Shown here: positions 28,928-40,091 of the stretch, in pieces
Numbering within the stretch: position 1 is the stretch's first letter
Layout: every line of letters begins with the position of its first letter
DNA from: Bacillus sp. 103mf
GTDB lineage: Bacteria; Bacillota; Bacilli; Bacillales; Bacillaceae_G
Length of the DNA stretch: 64,000 nt
Assembly: GCF_900116295.1 (NCBI RefSeq)
Contig: NZ_FPAF01000001.1
Span: 496,001-560,000, forward strand
Direction: 5' to 3'
Notes under the pieces: generated by a model
What the model was told of the DNA's origin: nothing
The model's input: only the letters and a program-made list of their open reading frames with translations
Databases searched by the model: none
Position numbers and translations under genes: made by a program

Positions 28928-29310
28928 TGTTGCACCTACTTTTTTACAAAATAATCTTTTGGAGTCATCTTTTTATCCCAACTTCAAAAATGAAGAGAAA
29001 TCAGGATAATTGTCCATAAAATTTCGATTGGCAAGGTTAGTAATTAGTAAGAATTCCACTCCCTACTAAATAATAGTCTTATCTTATTATATACTAAATC
29101 TTATCATCTTTTTCGGGAAATTACATAAAAACATGCCGAAAAAGATAATAATTCACCTTCTTTTTGTTTCATTTTATCAAAAAAGAACCGTTCTTCAAAA
29201 ACAGAGTACTTTCAACCCATATACTTTACGATATACATAATCAATAAATAAATTTATTTTACAGGTAATTCCACAAAATAAAATAAAATCCTGCTCTTAA
29301 GAGCAAGATT
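28928..29310. other. Gene-free space upstream of rsmH, where mraZ is expected
   Basis: 383 bases, AT-rich, with no frame coding for MraZ (about 143 residues) on either strand. It holds a perfect 11-bp inverted repeat ATCTTTTTCGG/CCGAAAAAGAT (29106-29146, 19-base loop). On the minus strand TATAAT in TAGTATATAATAAG lacks a good -35 partner, so the rsmH promoter is not assigned. Confidence 0.75.
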
Positions 29311-29312
29311 TT
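29285..29312 (-). terminator. Rho-independent terminator of bshC
   Basis: Stem AAAATCCTGCTC/GAGCAAGATTTT (one mismatch) with loop TTAA, overlapping the bshC stop, followed on the minus strand by TATTTTATTTT. It cuts bshC off from rsmH. Confidence 0.8.
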
Positions 29313-30927
29313 ATAATTTTATAATATGATGTTTTCCATTCCAACTAAAAGTTTGTTTCATAACTCGCTCTACAAAATCAAGCCCATAGCCATTTAAATA
29401 ATAACAAATGTTCCATATTCGTTCTTGCGGCGCACCTAGCGGTTTTAATGAGTGCTCGATTCTTCGGAATTTATTAAGCTGCACTTCATACTTTCTTTCT
29501 AAATCAGATTGAAGTGTCCGCTCTAACAATTCAAGTTGTTGCATAATTTTCAACTCATTTTTCTTCGCAAAATCTCGAAGGCCTGGACTCACTTTTTGAA
29601 CAAATTGCTGCAAAGATGTATGAATTGCTCCAATCTGCTCCGCTGCATTCGTAAATTGATTATCTATCGGCTCTTCAACTTGCATAGATAACCACTTTTC
29701 TTGTAATGTAGCAATACCTTCACAGAACACTTCGCTCTCTTGAATCTGCAAATCCCGCAAATCAGTTTCAATATCACGCGCTAAATAACTAATTGTCAAA
29801 CGAGGTACAACCGGCGGCATTTGGAAGTCCATTGCATGAAACACTTGTTGTAGTTCACTCCAATACGCAATTTCTCCTGGTCCACCAATAAATGCAAGTG
29901 TAGGAAAAATATATTCTTGCATAAGTGGTCTTGTAACAACATTGTTACTGAATCGTTCCGGATGATCTTCCATACTTTCTATAAGCTCCTCGTAGGAAAA
30001 CGAATACATCCCTTCTTTACAAATAAAACACCCTTCTTCTTCCTCTAACAAAAGACGTTCCCCATTCATTTCCATAAAGATATGAACTACATTCTGTTTT
30101 GTTTCAATAATCGGTTTATACCCCAAATCACGTAATACACGTTGTTGATCGTTAAGTGCTACTTGCACATTTTTGTAGCGCGCTAATAATTCTTTTAAAA
30201 AAGGAACTTCAATATTCCGAAGGATAGGATGATGAGAATCTACAAGGATTAAACCTGAATGCGCAAATAGCTTTGTAATAAAGTGTGCAAAAAAATCAAC
30301 ATATGTGCGTGATTGCTGTAAACATTCTTCTACAAAACGAAAGACATCCTTTGTATGCTTTGTTTCTGGATATGTTTTAAATATTTCTTCAATCCATTGT
30401 TTACAATCCTCGATGGAAATCTCCGTTTCAGAAGCACTTGCTTTATTTAGATGACGTTCATGAAAAATTGTTTTTTTCACTTTTCCGTTTTTCGTAACGA
30501 ACGCATGGTTAATTTCATCAATGTCATGATCTTCCCCAGCAATCCAAAAAACAGGAACAACTCGCACTCCAAGTGAAGCTTCTTTTTCCTTTGCAAGTTG
30601 TAAAATAGATATAATTTTATGAATTGTATAAAGAGGACCTGTTAGTAATCCAGCTTGTTGTCCCCCTACAACAACGTATGTATCTTCTTCCAACAAAGCA
30701 TGAATATTTTGAAGCGTTTTTTCTCCTGCATTTAATTCTTGATTATATTGTAATAAATGTGATACTAACTCTTGTCTTGGATACTGTCTATTTCGTAAAT
30801 CTTGTATACGTCTTACAAAGCTCTCTTCTGTTATTTGATAATCAAAGCATTCTTGAATATCTTTTTCATGGTTTAAATAGTCCGCAACAACTCCTTGAAG
30901 CGGGACAGAGATTTCTTTTATCTCCAT
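29311..30927 (-). CDS. bshC: Putative cysteine ligase BshC (bacillithiol synthesis)
   Basis: Adds cysteine to GlcN-malate in the last step of bacillithiol synthesis. 538 residues, the usual length. Class I-like Rossmann core with VVVGGQQAGLLTGPLYTIHK (HIGH-like region) and FWIAGEDHDIDEINHAFV, plus a long C-terminal coiled coil (about 440-510). The ATG at 30927 follows AAGGAAG; the open frame upstream lacks a ribosome site. It follows panE by 79 bases (panE stop at 31006), in the same direction. Confidence 0.95.
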   Translation of the reverse strand: MEIKEISVPLQGVVADYLNHEKDIQECFDYQITEESFVRRIQDLRNRQYPRQELVSHLLQYNQELNAGEKTLQNIHALLEEDTYVVVGGQQAGLLTGPLYTIHKIISILQLAKEKEASLGVRVVPVFWIAGEDHDIDEINHAFVTKNGKVKKTIFHERHLNKASASETEISIEDCKQWIEEIFKTYPETKHTKDVFRFVEECLQQSRTYVDFFAHFITKLFAHSGLILVDSHHPILRNIEVPFLKELLARYKNVQVALNDQQRVLRDLGYKPIIETKQNVVHIFMEMNGERLLLEEEEGCFICKEGMYSFSYEELIESMEDHPERFSNNVVTRPLMQEYIFPTLAFIGGPGEIAYWSELQQVFHAMDFQMPPVVPRLTISYLARDIETDLRDLQIQESEVFCEGIATLQEKWLSMQVEEPIDNQFTNAAEQIGAIHTSLQQFVQKVSPGLRDFAKKNELKIMQQLELLERTLQSDLERKYEVQLNKFRRIEHSLKPLGAPQERIWNICYYLNGYGLDFVERVMKQTFSWNGKHHIIKL

Positions 30928-31005
30928 ATACTTCTTCCTTTCATCTCCTGATCTCTCACCAACCAAATTGTAGTCAATGTTCGTTGTAAAAGCAAAGAAT
31001 ATCTC

Positions 31006-31887
31006 TTATCTTTCTAATCCTTTTATAGAATGATACAAAAAAGACAGCGTCGGAACTGATTTTTGTTGCTTCTCTGCTTCTTGAATTAAATAACCGACAA
31101 TTGCATCAATTTCTGTTTTTCTATTATTGCGTATATCCGTTAACATAGAGGAAATATTATGAGCTGTATTTTCACATACTGTACATACACGCTCCCAATA
31201 CTCTCCACATTGTAAGTCGCCGACAATTCCCATTACTTCTGAAAACACTTGCTTCATCACTTTGTGAAACGAGGGATTTGTCAATAACTCTCCATTTTGC
31301 ACACCAAACAGCGCAGTTAATGGGTTGATACACGCATTAACGACAAGCTTATTTATCATTGTTTGTTTCCAATCATTTTCAATTGCTACCGGAAATAGAC
31401 TAGAAGAAAACACAGTAAACAGATTTTCAAATCGTTCCTTTTCTCCATGTATAATCCCAAATTTTGTACTACCTATCCCAGTATGATGAACGATACTCGC
31501 ATTTTCCTTTTTCGCTCCGTGTTCTACAATTCCTATTGCAACACTAGCGCCTTGAATTTGCTGTAATAAATGAAGATGTCCCATTCCATTTTGCAAGAAA
31601 ATAAGTCGTTTTTCCGCTTGCAAATACGGTAATATCTCTTCTAAATGATATTGTTTTACCGCGATAAATGTATAATCATGTGTTTCATTTTTTATATTCT
31701 CTAAAGGGCTAACACGAGGAAATACAGTTTCCCTCATACCATTTTGCACACATGTAATCCCGCACTTATTCAAGCGCTCAGATTGCTCTACTGTTCGTGT
31801 ATACAGTTTGACATCCTGCTCATTTTTTTGTAAATAAAACGCAAAAAGAAGTCCGATTGCTCCTGGCCCAACAATTCCAATTTCCAT
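31006..31887 (-). CDS. panE: 2-dehydropantoate 2-reductase
   Basis: NADPH-dependent reductase making pantoate for pantothenate and CoA. 293 residues. N-terminal Rossmann motif GIVGPGAIGLLFA (4-16), catalytic Lys in NKLVVNACINPLTALF and the conserved C-terminal REIDAIVG-like helix (KTEIDAIVGYL). The ATG at 31887 is taken because it starts at the Rossmann strand and lies after GGGGGT; an ATG at 31905 is possible. In B. subtilis this is ylbQ, next to bshC. Confidence 0.92.
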   Translation of the reverse strand: MEIGIVGPGAIGLLFAFYLQKNEQDVKLYTRTVEQSERLNKCGITCVQNGMRETVFPRVSPLENIKNETHDYTFIAVKQYHLEEILPYLQAEKRLIFLQNGMGHLHLLQQIQGASVAIGIVEHGAKKENASIVHHTGIGSTKFGIIHGEKERFENLFTVFSSSLFPVAIENDWKQTMINKLVVNACINPLTALFGVQNGELLTNPSFHKVMKQVFSEVMGIVGDLQCGEYWERVCTVCENTAHNISSMLTDIRNNRKTEIDAIVGYLIQEAEKQQKSVPTLSFLYHSIKGLER

Positions 31888-31914
31888 TTTTAAAAAGACC
31901 CCCATTTTCATCAC

Positions 31915-32090
31915 GCTATACATCAAAATTTAAAAGATACAACATGACCACTACTTGCTTACTCCTTTTGTTTTAAACCTTGCATGTGGCAGAAAACGGC
32001 CCTGACCGCTACTATGCATGGCCAGATGCTCTCGCCCCCTAAAAAGAAAGAGGGTTTATATGTCGATTTTTTAATTTGTATTTATATAGT
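31915..32090 (+). repeat. Repeat family R2, copy b (about 176 bp, left arm damaged)
   Basis: Has the conserved core CGGCCCTGACCGCTACTATGC, then ATGGCCAGATGCTCTCGCCC, and a good right end (TATGTCGATTTTTTAATTTG, TATTTATATAG). The left stem partner of CTCCTTTTGTTTT is missing. It fills about half of the 346-base divergent space between panE and ylbP. Confidence 0.8.
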
Positions 32091-32147
32091 TTATAAAATT
32101 AGTTTAGCAAACTTCTAAAAAAAATACTGAAAGAATGATCTCTTTTC

Positions 32148-32176
32148 TTCATAAAATTAAAAAAATGCGTTATAAT
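32148..32176 (+). promoter_or_regulatory. Putative sigma-A promoter of ylbP
   Basis: TTCATA, 17 bases, TATAAT. The -10 box is perfect and the -35 moderate. It lies 58 bases upstream of the ylbP start. Confidence 0.45.
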
Positions 32177-32233
32177 ATTATTGTAAATATTTATACTTTT
32201 CTTTATTTTACAACAAGAAAAGGATGTGATTCT

Positions 32234-32704
32234 ATGCATTTCCCGAAAGTTGAGCGCTTGCTCATCAATTATAAAACGTTAGAAGAGTTTAAAAAATTCA
32301 AAGGATGCGGCGCTGAAGAATTATCTATGCTGGAAGATTTACAAGCAAATATCATCGAAAACGATAGCGAATCCCCCTTTTATGGAATTTATTACGGCGG
32401 TTCTCTTATCGCACGCATGAGCTTGTATACGAAACAACAGTCCAGCAACAAATTGTTTTCTGGCCCTTATGTAGAACTTTTTAAACTTGAAGTGTTACCA
32501 ATATTCCAAAAACAAGGATTCGGTAAGATGCTTGTCGATTATGCAAAACAATTGCATCTTCCTATCAAAACGATTGCTCGTGTCCAATCTGCTGATTTTT
32601 GGGAGAAATTACACTTCGAAAAAGTAACCATTGATGATGGTGATTTCTATATTTGGTATCCAAACGCAAATTTGAATGCGGTTACAAAAAGTGAATCCGC
32701 TTAA
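32234..32704 (+). CDS. ylbP: GNAT-family N-acetyltransferase YlbP
   Basis: 156 residues with the GNAT fold: LFKLEVLPIFQKQGFGKMLVDYAKQ contains the acetyl-CoA pyrophosphate loop (Q-x-x-G-x-G, about residues 95-102). The substrate is unknown; B. subtilis YlbP is an uncharacterised acetyltransferase in the same place. The ATG at 32234 follows AAAGGATGTG and starts the conserved MHFPKVERLLINYKT. An upstream ATG at 32135 would include a promoter-like AT-rich stretch and lacks a ribosome site. Confidence 0.9.
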   Translation: MHFPKVERLLINYKTLEEFKKFKGCGAEELSMLEDLQANIIENDSESPFYGIYYGGSLIARMSLYTKQQSSNKLFSGPYVELFKLEVLPIFQKQGFGKMLVDYAKQLHLPIKTIARVQSADFWEKLHFEKVTIDDGDFYIWYPNANLNAVTKSESA

Positions 32705-32708
32705 AAAT

Positions 32709-32735
32709 AAAAACAGCTGCGTGACAGCTGTTTTT
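32709..32735. terminator. Bidirectional terminator between ylbP and ylbO
   Basis: Perfect 11-bp stem AAAAACAGCTG/CAGCTGTTTTT with a 5-base loop and T runs on both strands, between two converging genes. Confidence 0.88.
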
Positions 32736-33255
32736 ATTTTGATGTTTTTTCAAGTATTCCTTTTTCTCGTTTCCTTTCTCTTTCAGAAGGCTCTAATACC
32801 ATCGAGTTTCTTTTTCGGTCAATATAATCAAATAAAGTACGATATTCTTCTTCATACAAAGACAATTGCTGCAGCAGCCCTTCTTTTTCCTTTTGCAACG
32901 CCTCAATTTTTTTATATAACTCCATTTCTTCTTCTTCTTTTTTATAACTTTGTAAAAAAACAATTACATCTTCTAACGTTATTGAAAGAGAGCTCACTTT
33001 CTCCTTCTTTTGTTCTTGCACTTCATAATTTTCAGCTTTTCGTATTTGCTTTGCTTCTTCAATGCGTTCTTTATATTGTTTACGCACGTAAGAATTCCAA
33101 CGAAATCCACAAGCAGCAGGTGTCCGCGATAAATGTCTCCCTACTTCTTTGAAGGCAGAAAGCTGCGTTCCCCCTTCGCGAATATGCCGGAGCACTACTT
33201 CTGCCAGAAGTAAATCTTCGTCATCAGTCCATGCATCTTGTCTTGTTGTTGCCAT
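32734..33255 (-). CDS. ylbO: RsfA-family prespore/mother-cell transcription regulator YlbO
   Basis: 173 residues. N-terminal Myb/SANT-like DNA-binding domain (about 6-50: [41 protein letters not shown]), and a C-terminal coiled coil rich in Glu, Lys and Gln (about 75-160). Family members tune sporulation genes in the forespore or mother cell. ATG at 33255 after AAGGAGG. Which compartment it acts in cannot be told from this sequence. Confidence 0.88.
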   Translation of the reverse strand: MATTRQDAWTDDEDLLLAEVVLRHIREGGTQLSAFKEVGRHLSRTPAACGFRWNSYVRKQYKERIEEAKQIRKAENYEVQEQKKEKVSSLSITLEDVIVFLQSYKKEEEEMELYKKIEALQKEKEGLLQQLSLYEEEYRTLFDYIDRKRNSMVLEPSERERKREKGILEKTSK

Positions 33256-33340
33256 CTCTCTAGTCCTCCTTATGCATTTTTTATTAAACATATGCAGTTA
33301 CTAGAAAAGATAGAAGAATAACATGTAAAGAAAAGCAAAA

Positions 33341-33376
33341 AAATAAACGCAGAAGGTTTCCCTCCTGCGTTTATTT
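33341..33376 (-). terminator. Rho-independent terminator of rpmF
   Basis: Perfect 12-bp stem AAATAAACGCAG/CTGCGTTTATTT, 12-base loop, with T-rich flanks, just past the rpmF stop. Confidence 0.85.
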
Positions 33377-33382
33377 TTGCAA

Positions 33383-33556
33383 TTACTTGCTGATTACTTC
33401 TTTACCTTTGTAAGTACCGCATGCTTTACATACACGGTGAGCTAATTTTGCTTCACCACAGCTTGGGCACTCTACCATACCAGGTACTGATAATTTGAAA
33501 TGCGTGCGACGCTTTCTTTTTACTGTTTTAGAAGTTCTTCTAAAAGGTACAGCCAT
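33383..33556 (-). CDS. rpmF: 50S ribosomal protein L32
   Basis: 57 residues, basic N-terminus [21 protein letters not shown] and a four-cysteine zinc ribbon ([18 protein letters not shown]), the zinc-containing L32 form. The ATG at 33556 follows AAGGAGGTGGG. It is transcribed with ylbN upstream, the conserved YceD-L32 pair. Confidence 0.97.
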
Positions 33557-33617
33557 TCTTCCCACCTCCTTAAAAGAGAAAGTTATTTTCATACGAAGGA
33601 CCGAACCGGTCTTCTGA

Positions 33618-34118
33618 TTATTTGTCAAAAAACTTCGCAAGTCCTGCCAATCTTGGATCAACAGGCTTTTCTTCGCTTTTTTCCGAAATCACTTGCCAGT
33701 CTCGACCTTGCATCGGTGTTCCTTCTGAAACATCCTCACTGAAAATTTGCATTGGAATCTCCAATAGTATATTTTCCTTAATTACAGGGAGTAAGTCAAG
33801 TACTTCTCCTTCTAAGTAATGAAAATCTGCTTCAGTTTCATAATCTTCTTTCGAAACTAAGAACACTTCAGTTGTTTCAATGTCAAATGGTAATGTTACA
33901 TCTACTAACGTTCTAGAACATGGTAATACCATGCTTCCTGTTATATGTAGATGGAACGTAAATTTGTTAGAGCCAAAATCAACTCTTCCTGTCACATGAA
34001 CAGGAGTAATGTCTCGAACATCTTTCTCAACATTTTTCAGCTCACTTACATCTACCATCTCATCTAACGTTAGTCCTTTTTGTCGATATTTGTTCAATTG
34101 ATGGATGGACCATTTCAT
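33618..34118 (-). CDS. ylbN: YceD-family (DUF177) protein YlbN
   Basis: 166 residues. The family is found directly upstream of rpmF in most bacteria and is linked to 23S rRNA/50S accumulation. It carries the conserved Cys and Arg in [21 protein letters not shown] at 34118 after GAGGTGATATG. A perfect sigma-A promoter lies just upstream, overlapping the promoter of divergent tmcAL. Confidence 0.93.
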
Positions 34119-34146
34119 ATCATATCACCTCAAGGCAACAAACAAA

Positions 34147-34175
34147 ATTATAGCTAGCCATTGTATATTTGTCAA
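34147..34175 (-). promoter_or_regulatory. Consensus sigma-A promoter of ylbN-rpmF
   Basis: Minus strand TTGACA (34175-34170), 17 bases, TATAAT (34152-34147): all 12 consensus bases. The -35 box overlaps that of the divergent tmcAL promoter by five bases. Confidence 0.88.
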
Positions 34176-34197
34176 TATTTTTTCTTTACACTATAAT
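34169..34197 (+). promoter_or_regulatory. Sigma-A promoter of tmcAL
   Basis: TTGTCA (34169-34174), 17 bases, TATAAT (34192-34197). The -10 and start region lie in a perfect inverted repeat CTATAATGA-AG-TCATTATAG (34191-34210), which could be an operator. Confidence 0.8.
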
Positions 34198-34268
34198 GAA
34201 GTCATTATAGGAAATAATATATAGATTATCATGTTTTAGAAAAAGATGCTACACTGAAAGGAGAGATT

Positions 34269-35513
34269 ATTATAAAAGCTAGCGGCATTGTTGTTGAATA
34301 TAATCCATTTCACAATGGTCATGCTTATCATATGCAACAAACAAAAAAGTTAACAAATGCGGATATCATCATTGCTGTTATGAGCGGACCCTTTTTACAG
34401 CGTGGGGAACCTGCTCTCGTTTCAAAATGGGCGCGAACACAAATGGCATTAGCAAATGGTGTGGACATTGTCGTCGAACTCCCATATGCCTTCGCAACGC
34501 AAAAAGCTGAAACATTTGCAAACGGTGCTATTTCAATATTAGATGCTCTTCGTGTCTCTGAGATTTGTTTTGGGAGTGAAAGTGGTAATATCGAACATTT
34601 CTACAATACAGTTACTTTGCGTCAAACTGAGCAAGAGGCATTCCATTCCCTTGTGCAGCGATACTTAAAAACAGGCATGAGTTATGCGAAAGCAACTTCT
34701 GAGGCATTTTCATCCTTACAAAAAAACATAGCTACTATCGACATTTCAGAGCCTAATAATATTTTAGGAATGCATTACATAGAAGCAATTATCAAACAAA
34801 AAAGTTTAATGAAGGCAAGTACAATTAAGCGTTTTGCTTCTCACTATCATGACGAAACATTTCAAAATGAACGAATTGCTAGTGCAACGAGTATTCGCAA
34901 ACAATTATTTAATGATTCGGAAACTTTTTCAACAATTATTCCCTTTGTTCCAAAAATAACAAACCTACTTTTAGAGCAATATAAACATTCCTATCACCTA
35001 TTACATAATTGGGAGCATTATTTTCACTTACTAAAATATAAACTCCTAACCATGTCACCATCGCAATTACAAAATATATATGAAGTAGAGGAAGGGTTGG
35101 AACATCGGATTTTATCTTCTATCCAAGAAGCAACTTCATTCACAAAATTTATGGAAGTATTAAAAACAAAACGTTACACATGGACACGACTACAGCGCAT
35201 TTGCACACACATTTTAACCAACACAACAAAAGAAGAGATGCACAAAGCCCATGTAGAACAACACGCACAATATATTCGTTTACTCGGCATGTCCCAAAAA
35301 GGACAAGCGTATATATCAGCAAAAAAAAAGCAAATAACACTTCCATTGCTTTCTCATACAAAAACGTTACAACATCCTCTTCTAGATATAGACCGAAAAG
35401 CAAGCGCTGCTTATTTCTCTATTTTACAAGGAACCCTTTGTGGTGAAATGATAAAGCGAGATATAACGCAGCACCCTATTCGGTATAACGAAGTGCAACA
35501 TGTATTTTTGTAA
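34269..35513 (+). CDS. tmcAL: tRNA(Met) cytidine acetate ligase (non-canonical start)
   Basis: Makes N4-acetylcytidine at the wobble base of elongator tRNA-Met from acetate and ATP. The catalytic nucleotidyltransferase motif [18 protein letters not shown] is coded upstream of the first ATG (34332). No ATG, GTG or TTG occurs in frame between the stop at 34215 and 34332. The only starts near the ribosome site AAAGGAGAG are ATT at 34266 or 34269, or ATA at 34272 (the codon aligned with Met1 of homologues). With ATT at 34269 the protein has 414 residues, the family length; from the ATG it would have 393 and lack the active site. Confidence 0.9.
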   Translation: MIKASGIVVEYNPFHNGHAYHMQQTKKLTNADIIIAVMSGPFLQRGEPALVSKWARTQMALANGVDIVVELPYAFATQKAETFANGAISILDALRVSEICFGSESGNIEHFYNTVTLRQTEQEAFHSLVQRYLKTGMSYAKATSEAFSSLQKNIATIDISEPNNILGMHYIEAIIKQKSLMKASTIKRFASHYHDETFQNERIASATSIRKQLFNDSETFSTIIPFVPKITNLLLEQYKHSYHLLHNWEHYFHLLKYKLLTMSPSQLQNIYEVEEGLEHRILSSIQEATSFTKFMEVLKTKRYTWTRLQRICTHILTNTTKEEMHKAHVEQHAQYIRLLGMSQKGQAYISAKKKQITLPLLSHTKTLQHPLLDIDRKASAAYFSILQGTLCGEMIKRDITQHPIRYNEVQHVFL

Positions 35514-35796
35514 AGTGAAACTTCCATCAGTGAGGGGTTCTTCCTCCCCCACTGATGGAAAGCCCGCCCAACCTTGCACATACCAGCAGTTATCCCTCAC
35601 CGATCTTCTTTAGAAAAGCGGAAGTGGCTCGCTCAGAATGTGAGGGGGATGGAGCTTCTGACGTAGAGGCGTTTTTTACCTCGTAGGAAGAAGCGAAGCC
35701 ACCGAACATTCTAGACACTGGAGCTGGACAACGACCCTCTCTCAGCCTTAAGGTGGGGGTCTTACTACCCACGAATAGCGGGATAAAGTGAATCTT
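35512..35796. repeat. Repeat family R1, long composite copy (about 285 bp)
   Basis: Begins at the tmcAL stop with AAAGTGAAACTTCCATCAGTG, forms a hairpin with CCCCCACTGATGG, and ends ..CCCACGAATAGCGGGATAAAG TGAATCTTCC. Thus both R1 ends flank about 200 bases of unrelated filler. It occupies most of the space between tmcAL and ylbL. A 60-codon open frame inside it (minus) has no ribosome site and is not a gene. Confidence 0.8.
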
Positions 35797-35840
35797 CCAG
35801 CTTTCCCTTCTTTATCTTTCGCTGTCTAAAAATAGAATGA

Positions 35841-35870
35841 TAAAAAAATCCTCTCTTAAACGAGAGGATT
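35841..35870 (-). terminator. Rho-independent terminator of ylbL
   Basis: Perfect 9-bp stem AATCCTCTC/GAGAGGATT, followed on the minus strand by seven T. It starts right at the ylbL stop. Confidence 0.88.
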
Positions 35871-36895
35871 TACTTTTTTTCTGACATTTTATCCAAATAC
35901 GTTAACGCATCATCTAGCGTATCTACAGGTATAATTTTCATTTTGGTGTTTATATCTTTAGCTGTTTTCACTGCCTCTTTATAATTTGAATTCTCTTTTC
36001 CATTCTCATTTGGAGCAAAGAATACTTCTGCACCTGCATTATGAGCTGCAACTACTTTTTGAGAAATACCTCCAATTGGACCAACTTCTCCTTTTTCATT
36101 TATCGTTCCAGTTCCAGCTATTTCGTGACCTTTCGTTATATCTTCTTTCACGAGCTGATTATAAATTTCTAACGTAAACATAAGACCAGCAGAAGGTCCC
36201 CCAATCTTATGCGCATCAATTTTCACATTAGGACTTACTGTAAGCTTCTTATCTGTAATAATAGAAACCCCAATACCAGCGCGACTTTTATCTTCTGGAA
36301 TTGGCTTCAGTACAAATTTGTCTTCCTTTTCTTTATTTTCATGGACATATTTAACACTTACTTCATCATTTTGTTTTTTTGTTTTCATATATGCAATAAA
36401 CTGCTCTGCCGTTTGCAATGATTGCCCATCAACAGCAAGAATACGATCTCCAAGCTTTAATTTTTCAGCAGCTGGCATATCATTTGCAATACCAACTACA
36501 AGCACACCTTGATTTTCAAACGTAACAGGGGCATTTGCTCGTTTATAAGCATTATAAATAGCCGCATCTTGTGACTCTTTCATTGCATATACTTGGCGAA
36601 ATTGATACTCTTCATCACTTTCACCTTTTCTTAAAATTTCTTCCTTCTTAAAAATTTCTTCATATTTGTTAAATTTAGCAGAAAGAAAATTCACAACATT
36701 CGCTCGTCCCATCGAAACTGTAACAAGCATAAAATCCCCTTTCTCTTTATTCCCTCCTTCAACCTTTACATATGGCTCTAATTTCTCTGCCATACCTGGC
36801 TTTGTAATATAGTATGGCAGAGGGACAAATACAATTAGCATTGCAATAATTACTCCAATAAGTAGTGCATATAAATACCGAAACTTTTTAAACAT
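35870..36895 (-). CDS. ylbL: Membrane-anchored Lon-type PDZ protease YlbL
   Basis: 341 residues: N-terminal membrane anchor (about 7-26), PDZ domain (about 120-200, GVLVVGIANDMPAAEKLKLGDRILAVDG) and a C-terminal S16 Lon-like protease domain with the Ser-Lys dyad in KIGGPSAGLMF and GGISQKVVAA. In B. subtilis YlbL degrades the DNA-damage division inhibitor YneA. No yneA is in this window, so the substrate is inferred. ATG at 36895 after AAGGAG. It overlaps the ylbK end by 8 bases. Confidence 0.93.
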   Translation of the reverse strand: MFKKFRYLYALLIGVIIAMLIVFVPLPYYITKPGMAEKLEPYVKVEGGNKEKGDFMLVTVSMGRANVVNFLSAKFNKYEEIFKKEEILRKGESDEEYQFRQVYAMKESQDAAIYNAYKRANAPVTFENQGVLVVGIANDMPAAEKLKLGDRILAVDGQSLQTAEQFIAYMKTKKQNDEVSVKYVHENKEKEDKFVLKPIPEDKSRAGIGVSIITDKKLTVSPNVKIDAHKIGGPSAGLMFTLEIYNQLVKEDITKGHEIAGTGTINEKGEVGPIGGISQKVVAAHNAGAEVFFAPNENGKENSNYKEAVKTAKDINTKMKIIPVDTLDDALTYLDKMSEKK

Positions 36896-37679
36896 CCTTT
36901 TTCTCCTTCCACTGCTCAATCAATGTGTAAATTGTTTGAATATGCTGCTTTGCTTCTTCTTCACCAACACGAATAATATCTTCTATATTGGTAAAGGCTC
37001 GCGAACTAAATTGTTCTACAGCTGGATGCATCATTAAATCTGATGCAATTTGTCTATTTACTACAAGTTCGTGTTGCATAATTTCAATGCTTTGCATAAT
37101 GACATCATAAATGGATGTAACTTCTCCATTAACCTTAATAGGAGATACATCAACAGCAATCACAATATCAGCTCCTAATTTTTTTACTACCGATACTGGA
37201 ATACGATCAATCACTCCTCCATCAACGAGCAGTCTTCCATTTATTTTCTCTGGAACAAATATACCGGGCACAGAAATACTTGCCCTAACAGCATCTGCAA
37301 TAGAACCTTGTGTAAAGACAACCTTTTCACCTTTTAGAATATCAGTTGCTACAACCGCTGTTGGAATATCTAGCTCTTCTAATTTTTTATTATATGTAAA
37401 CATTTTAATCATATCTTTTACACGTTTTCCAGTAATAAATCCCATTTTAGGTACAGTAAAGTCCAAATAGTACTTCCGCTTAAATACTGTCGCTAAACGA
37501 TACAAACGATCCACATTACATCCCGCTGCATAAAACGTACCTATTAGTGCCCCCATACTGCTCCCTGCGATCATATGAATAGGTACACCAGCGTCTCGCA
37601 ACACTTTAATAACACCAACATGCGCAAATCCCTTTGCTCCGCCTGATCCAAGCGCTAATCCAATTTTCGGTTCTCTCAT
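36888..37679 (-). CDS. ylbK: Patatin-like phospholipase/esterase YlbK
   Basis: 263 residues. Patatin motifs are complete: oxyanion loop GSGGAKG (11-17), nucleophile elbow G39-S-S41-M-G and catalytic Asp in LLVDGGV. The family (bacterial RssA-like) are lipid acyl hydrolases; the substrate is unknown. ATG at 37679 after GAGGGTG. Translationally coupled to ylbL. Confidence 0.9.
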   Translation of the reverse strand: MREPKIGLALGSGGAKGFAHVGVIKVLRDAGVPIHMIAGSSMGALIGTFYAAGCNVDRLYRLATVFKRKYYLDFTVPKMGFITGKRVKDMIKMFTYNKKLEELDIPTAVVATDILKGEKVVFTQGSIADAVRASISVPGIFVPEKINGRLLVDGGVIDRIPVSVVKKLGADIVIAVDVSPIKVNGEVTSIYDVIMQSIEIMQHELVVNRQIASDLMMHPAVEQFSSRAFTNIEDIIRVGEEEAKQHIQTIYTLIEQWKEKKDV

Positions 37680-37786
37680 CTTCTTCACCCTCAAAAATTT
37701 TTCACTCTCTTTTTATACTTATGGTCTAATTTCACCATGTATCCTCGTATACTGAAATGAACATTTGGGACAAAGGGGGATACAAA

Positions 37787-40065
<2,279 letters not shown>

Positions 40066-40091
40066 AATTTTTCACTACCTTTATCTCTTTC

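Noticed and set aside
35590-35772. 60-codon minus-strand frame in the long R1 element
   Set aside because: No ribosome site, no family likeness, lies inside repeat sequence.
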